Origin: SZUA-254 sp964596065
GTDB lineage: Bacteria > Bacteroidota > Ignavibacteria > UBA10030 > SZUA-254
DNA: 21,556 nt
Direction: 5' to 3'
NCBI GenBank assembly: GCA_964596065.1
Contig: CAZQSM010000039.1
Span: 1 to 21,556, forward strand
Of the stretch, positions 5,444 to 12,538 are shown one piece after another (within the stretch, counting starts at the first letter, position 1; every line of letters starts with the position of its first letter). Made by a program: the position numbers and the translations under genes. The notes beneath the pieces are model-generated. The model had not been told where the DNA came from and did no database searches. It saw only the letters and a list, made by a program, of their open reading frames with translations.

Positions 5444-7303
5444 ATGAAACGCGCAGTCATCCTCCTCCCGCTCCTCGCATCGATCATCTCGTGCAACATC
5501 GACACCGCGACCGTGGTGCGGACCGAGGACCGGCTGACGATCGCCTCGCTCTTCGCGGTCAACGGGAGCAGCCGCGTGACGCTCGGATGGACGCCGCCCT
5601 TGCCGCCGTTCATCTCCAGGACGGCGGCCCACGACCACCCCGGCGGGGGCGATCCGGAAGACGCGGGGGTACCCGCGAGGGTGCTGATCTACCGTAGCGA
5701 CATCCCCGACTTCACGCTCTCGAGGGCCACGCTGATCGGTTCGGTCCCGGGGGACGTCAACCGGTACACCGACTCGACCGTCGCGAACGGCGACGTCCAT
5801 TATTACCGGGTCGTGCCGGTCGGCCTCACCGGAAGCGGCGTCGAAAAAATGGGCACCCCCACTGCCGCGGCCGTCGGACAACCGTACGATTACGACGCGG
5901 TCACGACCATACGGTACTCCGACCATATCGACCGGATCTTCGCGAGCGGCTGCGCCGTCGGGGGGTGCCACGTCGGCCCCGGGCCGGACCACGGGGACGA
6001 CGGCCATCCGGGCGCGAACCTCAAGGCGACGACCGACATCGCGTCCGGGGGGCAATTTTCACTCAAGACCTGGCAGGACCTGATGAGGGGCGGGAGCCAC
6101 GGCTCCGTCGTCGTGCCGTTCACGCCCACCAAGAGCCACATCCTCTTCCACGTCAACGACGACACCACGCTGGCGCCGGTCTCCACGCCGCACATGCCGC
6201 TCCCCGGCTTCCAGCTCCCCGCCGGCCAGGTGCGGACGCTCGCGCGCTGGATCGCGGAAGGGTGCCGGGACGACCAGGGCGCGATCCCCTTCTCCGCGTA
6301 TCCCGGGGGCAGGGTGCTCATCACGGTCCAGGCGGAAGACCTGGTCGCGGTCATCGACCGCACCTCCAACCTGGTGGGGCGATACGTCAGGGCCGGCGCG
6401 CAAAACGTCTTTTCCACGGCGCCCGAGGCGCCGCACAACGTCACGGTCGACGAAGCGCGAGGATACTACTACGTGAACCTGATCGGGGCGGGAAAGGTGC
6501 TGAAATACCGGCTCGACACGAATGAAAAAATCGACGAGGTGGGCGGGATCATCTCCCCGACGCAGGTGGCGTTGAGCGCGACCGGCGACACGGCGTACGT
6601 GGCGCAGTTCGCGGCCGGCGTCAACGCGATCAGGATCATCAGGACGGACCCGATGGAGGTGGTCGGCGAGATCGCCGCCGGCAACGTCGACAAGCCGCAC
6701 GGCGTCGAGATCACACCCGACGGGAAGGAACTCTGGGTCACCGGGAACCTCTCCGACAACATCCTGGTCGTCGATCTCTCCGATTTCTCGACGAGGCTCA
6801 TCCAGCTGAACAACCAGCCCCCGGGCCAGGGGGGGGTGCTCCTCCCCTACCAGACGGCGATGACCGCGGACAACAGGAAAGTGTACGTCACCTGCCAGCG
6901 GGGGAACGCGGTCGTGGTGGTGGACCGCGGGACGTACGAACCGGTGAAGGCCATCCCGGTCGGGCTCAACCCGCTCATCCCGGCAATCACGCCCGACGGC
7001 CTCCGCGTCCTCGTGCCCAACCGGAACAGCGACGACCTCTCGGTGATCGACACGGGGATCGATTCGGTCGTCGCGACCATCGCGAACGTCGGCCCGCAGC
7101 CCCACGGATCGGCGGTCACCCCCGACGGGCGCCTCGCCTACATCTCGTGCGAAAACGTCTCCGCCGCGGTGCCGCCGCACCACCCGACGACCGGGAGCCG
7201 CGTTCCGGGGTACTTCACGGTCATCGACCTGGCGACGATGAGCGTCGTGAAACGGTACGAACTCGGGGCGTTCGCGGCGGGGGTGGCGGTTACGGACAGG
7301 TGA
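5444..7303 (+). CDS. Lipoprotein with Fn3-like region, cytochrome c site and YVTN beta-propeller
   Basis: A 619-residue exported protein. It has a lipoprotein signal peptide with IISC (Cys 17), a fibronectin type III-like region (about 34-135), a single c-type haem region with CAVGGCH (170-176) and a likely axial Met at 251 in PHMPLPG, and a C-terminal YVTN-type beta-propeller (about 295-615). The propeller has repeats such as PHGVEITPDGKELWV, AITPDGLRVLVPN and GSAVTPDGRLAYIS. The haem site has four residues between the cysteines (CX4CH) in place of the usual two. The likely role is a membrane-anchored periplasmic or surface electron-transfer or sensor protein; no substrate can be named. The start lacks a ribosome-binding site. 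A six-codon ORF (5427-5447) ends in a TGA overlapping the ATG, which could couple translation. Confidence 0.85.
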   Translation: MKRAVILLPLLASIISCNIDTATVVRTEDRLTIASLFAVNGSSRVTLGWTPPLPPFISRTAAHDHPGGGDPEDAGVPARVLIYRSDIPDFTLSRATLIGSVPGDVNRYTDSTVANGDVHYYRVVPVGLTGSGVEKMGTPTAAAVGQPYDYDAVTTIRYSDHIDRIFASGCAVGGCHVGPGPDHGDDGHPGANLKATTDIASGGQFSLKTWQDLMRGGSHGSVVVPFTPTKSHILFHVNDDTTLAPVSTPHMPLPGFQLPAGQVRTLARWIAEGCRDDQGAIPFSAYPGGRVLITVQAEDLVAVIDRTSNLVGRYVRAGAQNVFSTAPEAPHNVTVDEARGYYYVNLIGAGKVLKYRLDTNEKIDEVGGIISPTQVALSATGDTAYVAQFAAGVNAIRIIRTDPMEVVGEIAAGNVDKPHGVEITPDGKELWVTGNLSDNILVVDLSDFSTRLIQLNNQPPGQGGVLLPYQTAMTADNRKVYVTCQRGNAVVVVDRGTYEPVKAIPVGLNPLIPAITPDGLRVLVPNRNSDDLSVIDTGIDSVVATIANVGPQPHGSAVTPDGRLAYISCENVSAAVPPHHPTTGSRVPGYFTVIDLATMSVVKRYELGAFAAGVAVTDR

Positions 7304-7324
7304 CGGGGTACGGGCATCCTCCGG

Positions 7325-8365
7325 TCAGGGAGACGCCGCTCTGCGGGGACCTGAGCTCGTTCCCTTCACCAGGGCCCGGACGATCCCGACGACGCTGCCG
7401 ATCATGCAGGTGACGTGATCGAGGATGAGGAAGGGAGTCATCACCATCATCGCGAACAGCCCCCTCACCTGCTCGAGATAGTTGAGGAAACGAATGTTGA
7501 GGAGGAGGTAGAGCAGCGAGGCGGCGAGGAGCGTCCAGGAGGGCAGGACACCCAGGGTCACGCCGACGACGATGGCCACGAGGGGGATGGAAAGGGCGGT
7601 GGAGATCACGAACAGCGGATAGACATTGACGAATCCCCCCTTCAGCGATTTTTTCGTCTCCCCCAGGTTCATCGCCAGTTCGGCGAACCCGGCGCTGCGA
7701 TTGAATTCGTTCTTCAGGAACGACCGGAGCGTATAGTGCTTCAGGTGCTCCACCTCGATGTCCATGTCGAGGACGATATTCACCTTCTGCTTCGCCAGCC
7801 GTTTCCCCGCCTCGATGTCGTCATTCCCGTGTCGGGCGAGCAGTGACGAATCGAACCCCCCCAGGTTTTCGAACGCCTTCCTCCGGATGCCCGAGATCGC
7901 CCCGAAGAGCCAGTCGATGGCCGGCGGGCTCTTGATGTAGGAGTACCGCACCCAGAGGTTCTTGTACTGGCTCACGAGGGTTTCGTGGCGATGTTTGGCG
8001 GTATAGATCCCCACGACCGCGTCGACGCCCTCCTCCTCCAGGCGTTCGGCGATGCCGAGGAGCGTTTCACGGTTGATCACGACGTCCGAGTCGATGAAGA
8101 CGAGAATCTCCCCCTTCGCCAGACCGGCGCCGAGGTTCCGCGCGGCGTTGGCTCCCGATCCCTCCTCGGCGGCGACCAGCCTGCACTGGTACTGCCTGGC
8201 GATGTCGGGGGTGGCATCGGTCGAGTGGTCGTCCACCACGATCACCTCGAAATCCTTGAAGTATGAGCGCTTGATCGACCGCAGGCAATTGCCGATGGTC
8301 GCGGCGCCGTTCCTTACCGGGATGATGACCGATATATGTGGATGGATTTCGGAATCGCTCCGCAC
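7325..8365 (-). CDS. GT2 glycosyltransferase with C-terminal membrane segments
   Basis: A 346-residue family 2 (GT-A fold) glycosyltransferase. The nucleotide-binding start ISVIIPVRNG (11-20) and VVDDHSTD (43-50) are clear, and the metal-binding DxD is D92-S-D94 in FIDSDV. An acceptor-side GNDDIEAGKRL (about 184-194) corresponds to the ED region of the family. Two or three hydrophobic segments follow (about 248-295 and 303-330), so it is probably anchored at the inner membrane and adds a sugar to a lipid-linked acceptor. It starts at a GTG, 15 bases after rmlA, and is in the same transcript. It ends 21 bases from the convergent lipoprotein gene, with no visible terminator. The donor sugar cannot be told. 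Confidence 0.9.
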   Translation of the reverse strand: MRSDSEIHPHISVIIPVRNGAATIGNCLRSIKRSYFKDFEVIVVDDHSTDATPDIARQYQCRLVAAEEGSGANAARNLGAGLAKGEILVFIDSDVVINRETLLGIAERLEEEGVDAVVGIYTAKHRHETLVSQYKNLWVRYSYIKSPPAIDWLFGAISGIRRKAFENLGGFDSSLLARHGNDDIEAGKRLAKQKVNIVLDMDIEVEHLKHYTLRSFLKNEFNRSAGFAELAMNLGETKKSLKGGFVNVYPLFVISTALSIPLVAIVVGVTLGVLPSWTLLAASLLYLLLNIRFLNYLEQVRGLFAMMVMTPFLILDHVTCMIGSVVGIVRALVKGTSSGPRRAASP

Positions 8366-8380
8366 GGGGGTTGACGCGGG

Positions 8381-9256
8381 TTAGTGCCTTGTGAGCTTTC
8401 TGAGATAATCGCCGTAGCTGTTCTTTTTCAGCGGTTCGGCGAGGGCGAGGAGTTGTCGTTCATCGATGTAGCCGAGCAGGAAGGCGATCTCCTCGGGGCA
8501 GGCGATTTTCAGCCCCTGGCGCTTCTCCATCGTGGCGATGAAATCGCCCGCGTCCAGGAGGCTTTCGGCCGTGCCGGTGTCGAGCCAGGCGTAGCCGCGG
8601 CCCAGGAGTTCAACCTTGAGCCTGCCCTGCCGCAGGTAGGCGTTATTCACGTCGGTGATTTCCAGCTCGCCGCGGGCCGAGGGCTTCATCCCCGCGGCGA
8701 TCTTCAGCACGTCGTTGTCATAGAAATACAGTCCCGTCACGGCGTAGTTCGATTTCGGCACCCTCGGCTTCTCCTCGATGGACACCGCCCGCAGGTCCCT
8801 GTCGAACTCCACGATACCGTACCGGTCGGGGTCGTTCACGTAATAACCGAACACGGTCGCGCCGCCCGTCGTCGTCACGGTGGCGACCGCGTTCCGCAGG
8901 CGTTCGCTCAGGCCGTGGCCGTGAAAGATGTTGTCCCCCAGGACGAGACACACCGTGTCGGTCCCGACAAACTCCTTCCCGAGGATGAACGATTCCGCGA
9001 GGCCGTTCGGGGAGGGCTGCTCCTTGTAGGAAAATTTCAGGCCCCACTGCTCTCCCGACCCGAACATCTCCCTGAACCTCGGCAGGTCCGCGGGCGTCGA
9101 GATGATCAGGATCTCCCGGATCCCGGCCAGCATCAGCACGGAGAGGGGATAATAGACCATCGGCTTGTCGTAGACCGGCAGGAGCTGTTTGCAGACGGCC
9201 CTGGTCAGCGGATAGAGCCGGGTGCCGCTGCCCCCGGCGAGGATGATGCCTTTCAT
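8381..9256 (-). CDS. rmlA: Glucose-1-phosphate thymidylyltransferase
   Basis: RmlA joins glucose-1-phosphate and dTTP to give dTDP-glucose, the first step to dTDP-L-rhamnose and other dTDP-6-deoxysugars. The 291-residue length is normal. The signature GGSGTRLYPLT (8-18), the region KQLLPVYDKPMVYYPLS, the metal-binding D108 in LGDNIFHG, EEKP (about 161) and the family block GELEITDVN are all present, so it should be active. The next gene of the usual route, rmlB (4,6-dehydratase), is not in the window, nor is rmlD. An RmlC-like gene lies 5.2 kb upstream in the polysaccharide operon, across an islet of unrelated genes. Confidence 0.96.
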   Translation of the reverse strand: MKGIILAGGSGTRLYPLTRAVCKQLLPVYDKPMVYYPLSVLMLAGIREILIISTPADLPRFREMFGSGEQWGLKFSYKEQPSPNGLAESFILGKEFVGTDTVCLVLGDNIFHGHGLSERLRNAVATVTTTGGATVFGYYVNDPDRYGIVEFDRDLRAVSIEEKPRVPKSNYAVTGLYFYDNDVLKIAAGMKPSARGELEITDVNNAYLRQGRLKVELLGRGYAWLDTGTAESLLDAGDFIATMEKRQGLKIACPEEIAFLLGYIDERQLLALAEPLKKNSYGDYLRKLTRH

Positions 9257-9269
9257 TGGGTGGAGAGCA

Positions 9270-9655
9270 TTATCGTTTCTGATGTGGACGTCTTGTCGTT
9301 GAAAGGGCTGCGAGCGCCGCGAGGTCGGCGCGGTCCTGGAGCCTGCCCGCGGCTTTCTTGTTCCTGATCAAGTCCTTCCCGGAGATGTATGGGACGGCGG
9401 CCTTTCCATATCGACCCCGCACGCGGGATTTCCACGATCATCGACGGTGAGTGCGAGACCGGCAAATCCGAACTTCCCGAGCACCGTCAACAGGCGGGCG
9501 GCGTTCCTCGGTTCTGCCTGGATAAAAATGTCCAAATATCCGGCATATCCCGGCGCTCCGTGGAACGCCAGGGCGTGGGCCCCGACGATCAGATATTTAA
9601 CTTTTCCGGCGTTTAATAATACGAACAGGTCTTCGTAATCCCTGCTTGCGACCAT
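9270..9655 (-). pseudogene. Nucleotidyltransferase-fold protein, deletion pseudogene
   Basis: The N-terminal part (9655 to about 9445) reads as a small nucleotidyltransferase of the AbiEii/DUF6036-like kind: VLLNAGKVKYLIVGAHALAF, GFAGLALTVDD. The C-terminal part continues in another frame: SWKSRVRGRYGKAAVPYIS, then GKDLIRNKKAAGRLQDRADL, to the TAA at 9272-9270. Compared with what I recall of the family, about 35-40 residues are missing at the junction near 9434-9446. One deletion of a length not divisible by three explains both the loss and the frame change. The catalytic D-x-D is also altered: GYLDIF has Tyr where the first Asp belongs (one base, GAT to TAT). The gene is therefore dead twice over. 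Its start lies inside the upstream gene at 9597-9812. Confidence 0.85.
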
Positions 9656-9812
9656 CAATCATCTTAAAGTACTGTTGTCTGAGTATCTCGACCGCCTCTA
9701 CCCTTTCGTCCGGTGTCCGCGTAGCCCAGTATTCGGAGTCGCTTCGTTCCGCTTCTTTCGATCTCAGGCTGAATTTCCGCACCACCCTGTCGGTGTTTTT
9801 TCGTCGTTTCAT
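9597..9812 (-). CDS. Small conserved charged protein, partner of the nucleotidyltransferase
   Basis: A 71-residue basic protein: RVVRKFSLRSKEAERSDSEYW, then TRTPDERVEAVEILRQQYFKM and a tail rich in Arg and Lys. I recall this pattern as a hypothetical protein found directly before nucleotidyltransferase genes of the type seen next door, so it is probably half of a two-gene module, possibly toxin-antitoxin-like. The nucleotidyltransferase ATG (9655) lies 59 bases inside its 3' end, a deep overlap in another frame. It is intact although its partner is broken. The start at 9812 is chosen because similarity begins there. AGGA lies only 2 bases before that ATG, so an upstream start cannot be excluded. 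No function is known to me. Confidence 0.7.
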   Translation of the reverse strand: MKRRKNTDRVVRKFSLRSKEAERSDSEYWATRTPDERVEAVEILRQQYFKMIDGRKQGLRRPVRIIKRRKS

Positions 9813-9988
9813 AGTCCTGACCATTGACAGCGTCAGATAGCATACCAATTCTTGTCATCAGAATCAATTTCCCCCGTACCATCAGAAAAACGATGGGGTA
9901 CGGGTGGTATGGAGCCAAATATGAAATTCCACGATATTTAAACGATGAGGGTGGGCCGGTCCCCCCACGATTCCACCATCGGCGATGG

Positions 9989-10018
9989 TTGATAATTACG
10001 TATTTTTATACGTATATT
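9989..10018 (+). promoter_or_regulatory. Promoter of the MazEF-like operon
   Basis: TTGATA (9989-9994), an 18-base spacer, TATATT (10013-10018), in a strongly AT-rich patch that differs from its GC-rich surroundings. Transcription would start near 10025. The spacer and -10 box are occupied by the tandem palindromes at 10000-10023, so binding there would block RNA polymerase. Confidence 0.65.
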
Positions 10019-10023
10019 TATAC
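10000..10023 (+). promoter_or_regulatory. Tandem palindromic operator of the toxin-antitoxin pair
   Basis: Two adjacent 12-bp units, GTATTTTTATAC and GTATATTTATAC, differ at one position. Each is an inverted repeat GTAT-N4-ATAC. Ribbon-helix-helix antitoxins commonly bind such short tandem palindromes as paired dimers. The site overlaps the spacer and -10 box of the operon's own promoter, fitting autorepression by the protein encoded at 10053-10310. The repeats are seen directly; binding is inferred. Confidence 0.7.
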
Positions 10024-10052
10024 ATACAATCAACCACCCCAGGGGACGGAGT

Positions 10053-10310
10053 ATGAATACTTTTGTTGAAGATAAAGCACAGGAGAGAGTGAATTTCTGG
10101 ATTCCCAAAGCGCTGAGTAAAAGGGTCAAATGGGCCGAGAAGGAATTCGACTTCTCACGAAGTGATCTCTTCAGGCAGGCCATCATCGAGTTCATTGCTA
10201 AACTCGAGAAAGACGCCGTCGACAGGGAAGTTGAGGAAACCTGTAAATTCTATCGTTCAAAAGACCAACAACTCGCCAAAGAGTGGCGGGCGGCCGAGGG
10301 GCCGATATAA
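10053..10310 (+). CDS. Ribbon-helix-helix antitoxin of a MazEF-like pair
   Basis: An 85-residue protein. Residues 11-48 fit a CopG/MetJ-type ribbon-helix-helix: a short strand (ERVNFWIPKAL), then a helix, a turn and a second helix (SRSDLFRQAIIEFI). The acidic C-terminal helix (about 50-80) would wrap the toxin. An AGGGGA ribosome-binding site (10041-10046) lies 6 bases before the ATG. Only 3 bases separate its stop from the toxin gene. Its likely jobs are to neutralise the toxin and, with it, to repress the promoter through the tandem palindromes at 10000-10023. Confidence 0.85.
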   Translation: MNTFVEDKAQERVNFWIPKALSKRVKWAEKEFDFSRSDLFRQAIIEFIAKLEKDAVDREVEETCKFYRSKDQQLAKEWRAAEGPI

Positions 10311-10313
10311 CCT

Positions 10314-10658
10314 ATGACGATTCTGCGCGGCGACGTGTATCAGGTAGACCTCGAGCCGGTGAGAGGAAGCGAGATGCGCAAAAAACGACCGGCGATCGTC
10401 GTTTCGAGCGATGCGATCAATCGAAGCGCTTCGGTCGTCATTGTCTGCCCCCTCACCGACGGCGACAACAAATTCAGCCCGATCCATATCGGGATTTCCA
10501 AGGATGAGGGCGGGCTCAGCAAAAACTCCGTAGCCCACTGCGGGCAGATCAGGGCGATCGACAAGGAACGAATCGGAGGCAAACTCGGCACGCTCGACAG
10601 ACATCGCATGGCACAAATCAGCAGGGGAATGAAAATTGCCCTGGATATCAATTTTTAG
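10314..10658 (+). CDS. mazF: MazF/PemK family endoribonuclease toxin
   Basis: A 114-residue toxin of normal family length. MazF-type enzymes cut mRNA at short sequence motifs. The SH3-like barrel starts with RGDVYQVDLEPVRGSEMRKK, the catalytic region RPAIVVS follows (R25, P26, S31), and the second signature SVAHCGQIRAIDKERI spans 72-87. All parts are present and the frame is open, so it is probably active. It is translated right after the antitoxin. No terminator is visible behind it; the next gene has its own promoter at 10697-10725. Confidence 0.92.
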   Translation: MTILRGDVYQVDLEPVRGSEMRKKRPAIVVSSDAINRSASVVIVCPLTDGDNKFSPIHIGISKDEGGLSKNSVAHCGQIRAIDKERIGGKLGTLDRHRMAQISRGMKIALDINF

Positions 10659-10696
10659 AGGGATGAATCGTCCCGTTCCCCTGCGCTGGCCCCCAT

Positions 10697-10725
10697 TTGA
10701 CACTGCCGCAATAATCCCGTATCAT
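10697..10725 (+). promoter_or_regulatory. Promoter of the exported cupredoxin gene
   Basis: TTGACA (10697-10702), a 17-base spacer, TATCAT (10720-10725): a near-consensus promoter. The spacer end and -10 start, ATAATCCCGTAT (10711-10722), are identical to the block at 5385-5396 before the YVTN lipoprotein gene. A ribosome-binding site GGAGGG (10738-10743) follows, 8 bases before the ATG. Confidence 0.8.
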
Positions 10726-10751
10726 ACCTCATCATACGGAGGGCTTATCCA

Positions 10752-11414
10752 ATGAAACAGATCATCATCGCGGCGGCCGTTCTCATCCTCGCCGCCTGCC
10801 CGTTGGGCGCGACCACGCACACCGTCACCAACCTCGGCAACTCCTTCTCCCCCGCGACGCTCGTGATCAACCTGGGCGACACGGTGCTGTTTTCGATCGG
10901 GTTCACCCATACCGTCGTCGAGGTGAGCCAGTCGACCTGGAACAGCAACGGAAGCACGCCCACGTCGGGCGGATTTTCGCTTGGCCCCGGAGGGGGCATC
11001 GTGGTGCCCGGCTCAACGGGCGTGCATTATTACGTCTGCGACGTGCACAACCTATCGGGGATGAAGGGGACCATCACCGTCGATCCCGCGACGGGGGTCG
11101 GCGACGCCGGCAACCCGGCGCCGCGGGAGTTTTCCCTCTCGGCAAATTATCCCAATCCGTTCAACCCGTCGACATCCATCGCGTTCACGCTCGCGAGGCG
11201 GTCGTTCACCGAGATCGGGGTCTATGACGGCATCGGACGGAAGGTGGCAACACTGGTGTCGGCGGCCCTTCCCGAAGGAACCCACACGGTCGCCTGGGAC
11301 GGGCTCGACGCGAAGGGATCGCCGGTCGGATCCGGCCCCTACTTCGTCCGGATGACGGCGAAGAACGACGCGAAGGATTATTTCGCGGTCAGGAAGATAC
11401 TGCTGGCGCGCTGA
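10752..11414 (+). CDS. Exported plastocyanin-like cupredoxin with T9SS sorting domain
   Basis: A 220-residue secreted copper protein. After a signal peptide (about 1-20) comes a plastocyanin-like domain (22-112) with all four type I copper ligands in the right order: H53, C96, H99 and M104 (CDVHNLSGM, C-x2-H-x4-M). Residues 127-220 are a Por secretion C-terminal sorting domain, with FSLSANYPNPFNPSTSI, a GRKVATLV strand and the HTVAWDG and GPYFVRM strands. It should thus cross the outer membrane by type IX secretion and carry electrons at or outside the cell surface. LAAC at 13-16 could also be read as a lipobox, but cleavage after LGA fits a T9SS cargo better. Its last 26 bases overlap the convergent FAD oxidoreductase gene. 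Confidence 0.92.
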   Translation: MKQIIIAAAVLILAACPLGATTHTVTNLGNSFSPATLVINLGDTVLFSIGFTHTVVEVSQSTWNSNGSTPTSGGFSLGPGGGIVVPGSTGVHYYVCDVHNLSGMKGTITVDPATGVGDAGNPAPREFSLSANYPNPFNPSTSIAFTLARRSFTEIGVYDGIGRKVATLVSAALPEGTHTVAWDGLDAKGSPVGSGPYFVRMTAKNDAKDYFAVRKILLAR

Positions 11415-12537
11415 AGACCATCTTCGCGATCTCCGCGGCGCAGGTCAGCCCCGGGGATTCGATGCCGATCAGGTTCACCAGCCCCGGCAGGCCGCGGGAT
11501 GATTCCTCGGCGATGATGAAGTCCCTCGGCTCATCCCCCGGCTCCTGGATCTTCGGACGCACCCCCACCTGGTCGGGCGACAGGTCCTCCCGCCGCAGCG
11601 CGGGAAAATACTTGACCACCGCCTCGTAGAACGTGTCCCGTTTGCCTTCATCGAACCTGTACCACTCCCCCCGCGGCACCGATGCGGCGATGTATTCGGT
11701 GTCGGGTCCCAGCCTGATCCGGCCCGCGCGGTCGAGCGTTATGTGTATCCCGATGCCGGTCATCTTCGGCGGGGGGACCGGGTAGATCAGCCGCGAGACG
11801 GGCCGGTAGCGGCGGGAGGCGAGCCGGAAATAGTGGCCGCGGTTCGGGTGGATCCGGTATCCGGCCGCGTCAACGTCGATGCCGAACAGGGCGGCGACCG
11901 TGTCGCACGAAATCCCGGCGGCGTTCACCACCAGGCGGCATTCGATCTCCGTTTCGGAACCGGGGGCCGATCCGGATTCGGAGAGCCTGAGCCGGTATCC
12001 CCCCGGGACCTTCTCCGCGCCGACGAGCGTCACTCCGTACGCGACATCGGCGCCCCGCTCCTTCGCGCGGCGGAGGTACGACCGCATCAGCTCGTGGGAA
12101 TCGACCAGCCCGGTGGAGGGAACGCTCAGCGCCGCGACGCACGAGATCTCCGGCTCGAGGGCGCTGACCTCCCGGCCGCCGATCATCCGCAGATCCTCCA
12201 CCCCGTTCGCCACCCCCTTCGCGTGGATCGCCTCGAGCGCCGGAACCTCATCGTGCGTGACGGCCACGACCAGCTTGCCGCAGCGGCGCGTCCAGATGCC
12301 CTCGCGCGCGCACTGTTCGTAGAGGTTCCGGTTCGCGGGGACGCAGAGGCGGGCCTTGAGCGAATTGGCGGGATAGTAAATCCCCGAGTGGATGACTTCG
12401 CTGTTGTGGGAACTGGTTTCCTGCCCGAAGGAGGGGTGGCGCTCGACGAGGAGCGTCGGGAGGCCGCGGGAGGAGCTCTCGGCCGCGCACGCGAGCCCGA
12501 CGACGCCCGCGCCCACGATGACGACGTCGGGGTTCAC
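11389..12537 (-). CDS. lhgO: L-2-hydroxyglutarate dehydrogenase/oxidase-like FAD enzyme
   Basis: A 382-residue FAD-dependent oxidoreductase of the DAO superfamily. The dinucleotide site GAGVVG (9-14), the LhgO-like block SSHNSEVIHSGIYYP (42-56), the GRxR-type region LDRAGRIRLGPD (about 268-279) and the C-terminal GIESPGLT match L-2-hydroxyglutarate oxidase. That enzyme oxidises L-2-hydroxyglutarate to 2-oxoglutarate and passes electrons to quinone or oxygen. It is the last gene of the polysaccharide operon, one base after rmd. In this setting it may act on a different 2-hydroxyacid, such as a sugar-derived one. The gene ends inside the convergent cupredoxin gene, so no terminator can separate them. 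Confidence 0.85.
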   Translation of the reverse strand: MNPDVVIVGAGVVGLACAAESSSRGLPTLLVERHPSFGQETSSHNSEVIHSGIYYPANSLKARLCVPANRNLYEQCAREGIWTRRCGKLVVAVTHDEVPALEAIHAKGVANGVEDLRMIGGREVSALEPEISCVAALSVPSTGLVDSHELMRSYLRRAKERGADVAYGVTLVGAEKVPGGYRLRLSESGSAPGSETEIECRLVVNAAGISCDTVAALFGIDVDAAGYRIHPNRGHYFRLASRRYRPVSRLIYPVPPPKMTGIGIHITLDRAGRIRLGPDTEYIAASVPRGEWYRFDEGKRDTFYEAVVKYFPALRREDLSPDQVGVRPKIQEPGDEPRDFIIAEESSRGLPGLVNLIGIESPGLTCAAEIAKMVFSAPAVSS

Positions 12538-12538
12538 G

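Noticed and set aside
5427..5447. Six-codon upstream ORF as a regulatory leader peptide for the lipoprotein gene
   Set aside because: Its TGA overlaps the ATG neatly, but it has no ribosome-binding site and no attenuator-like codon pattern; it may be chance.
6059..7183. Minus-strand open frame of 374 codons inside the YVTN lipoprotein gene
   Set aside because: It is Arg/Asp/Val/His-rich with no motifs, whereas the plus strand encodes a lipobox, a haem site and propeller repeats.
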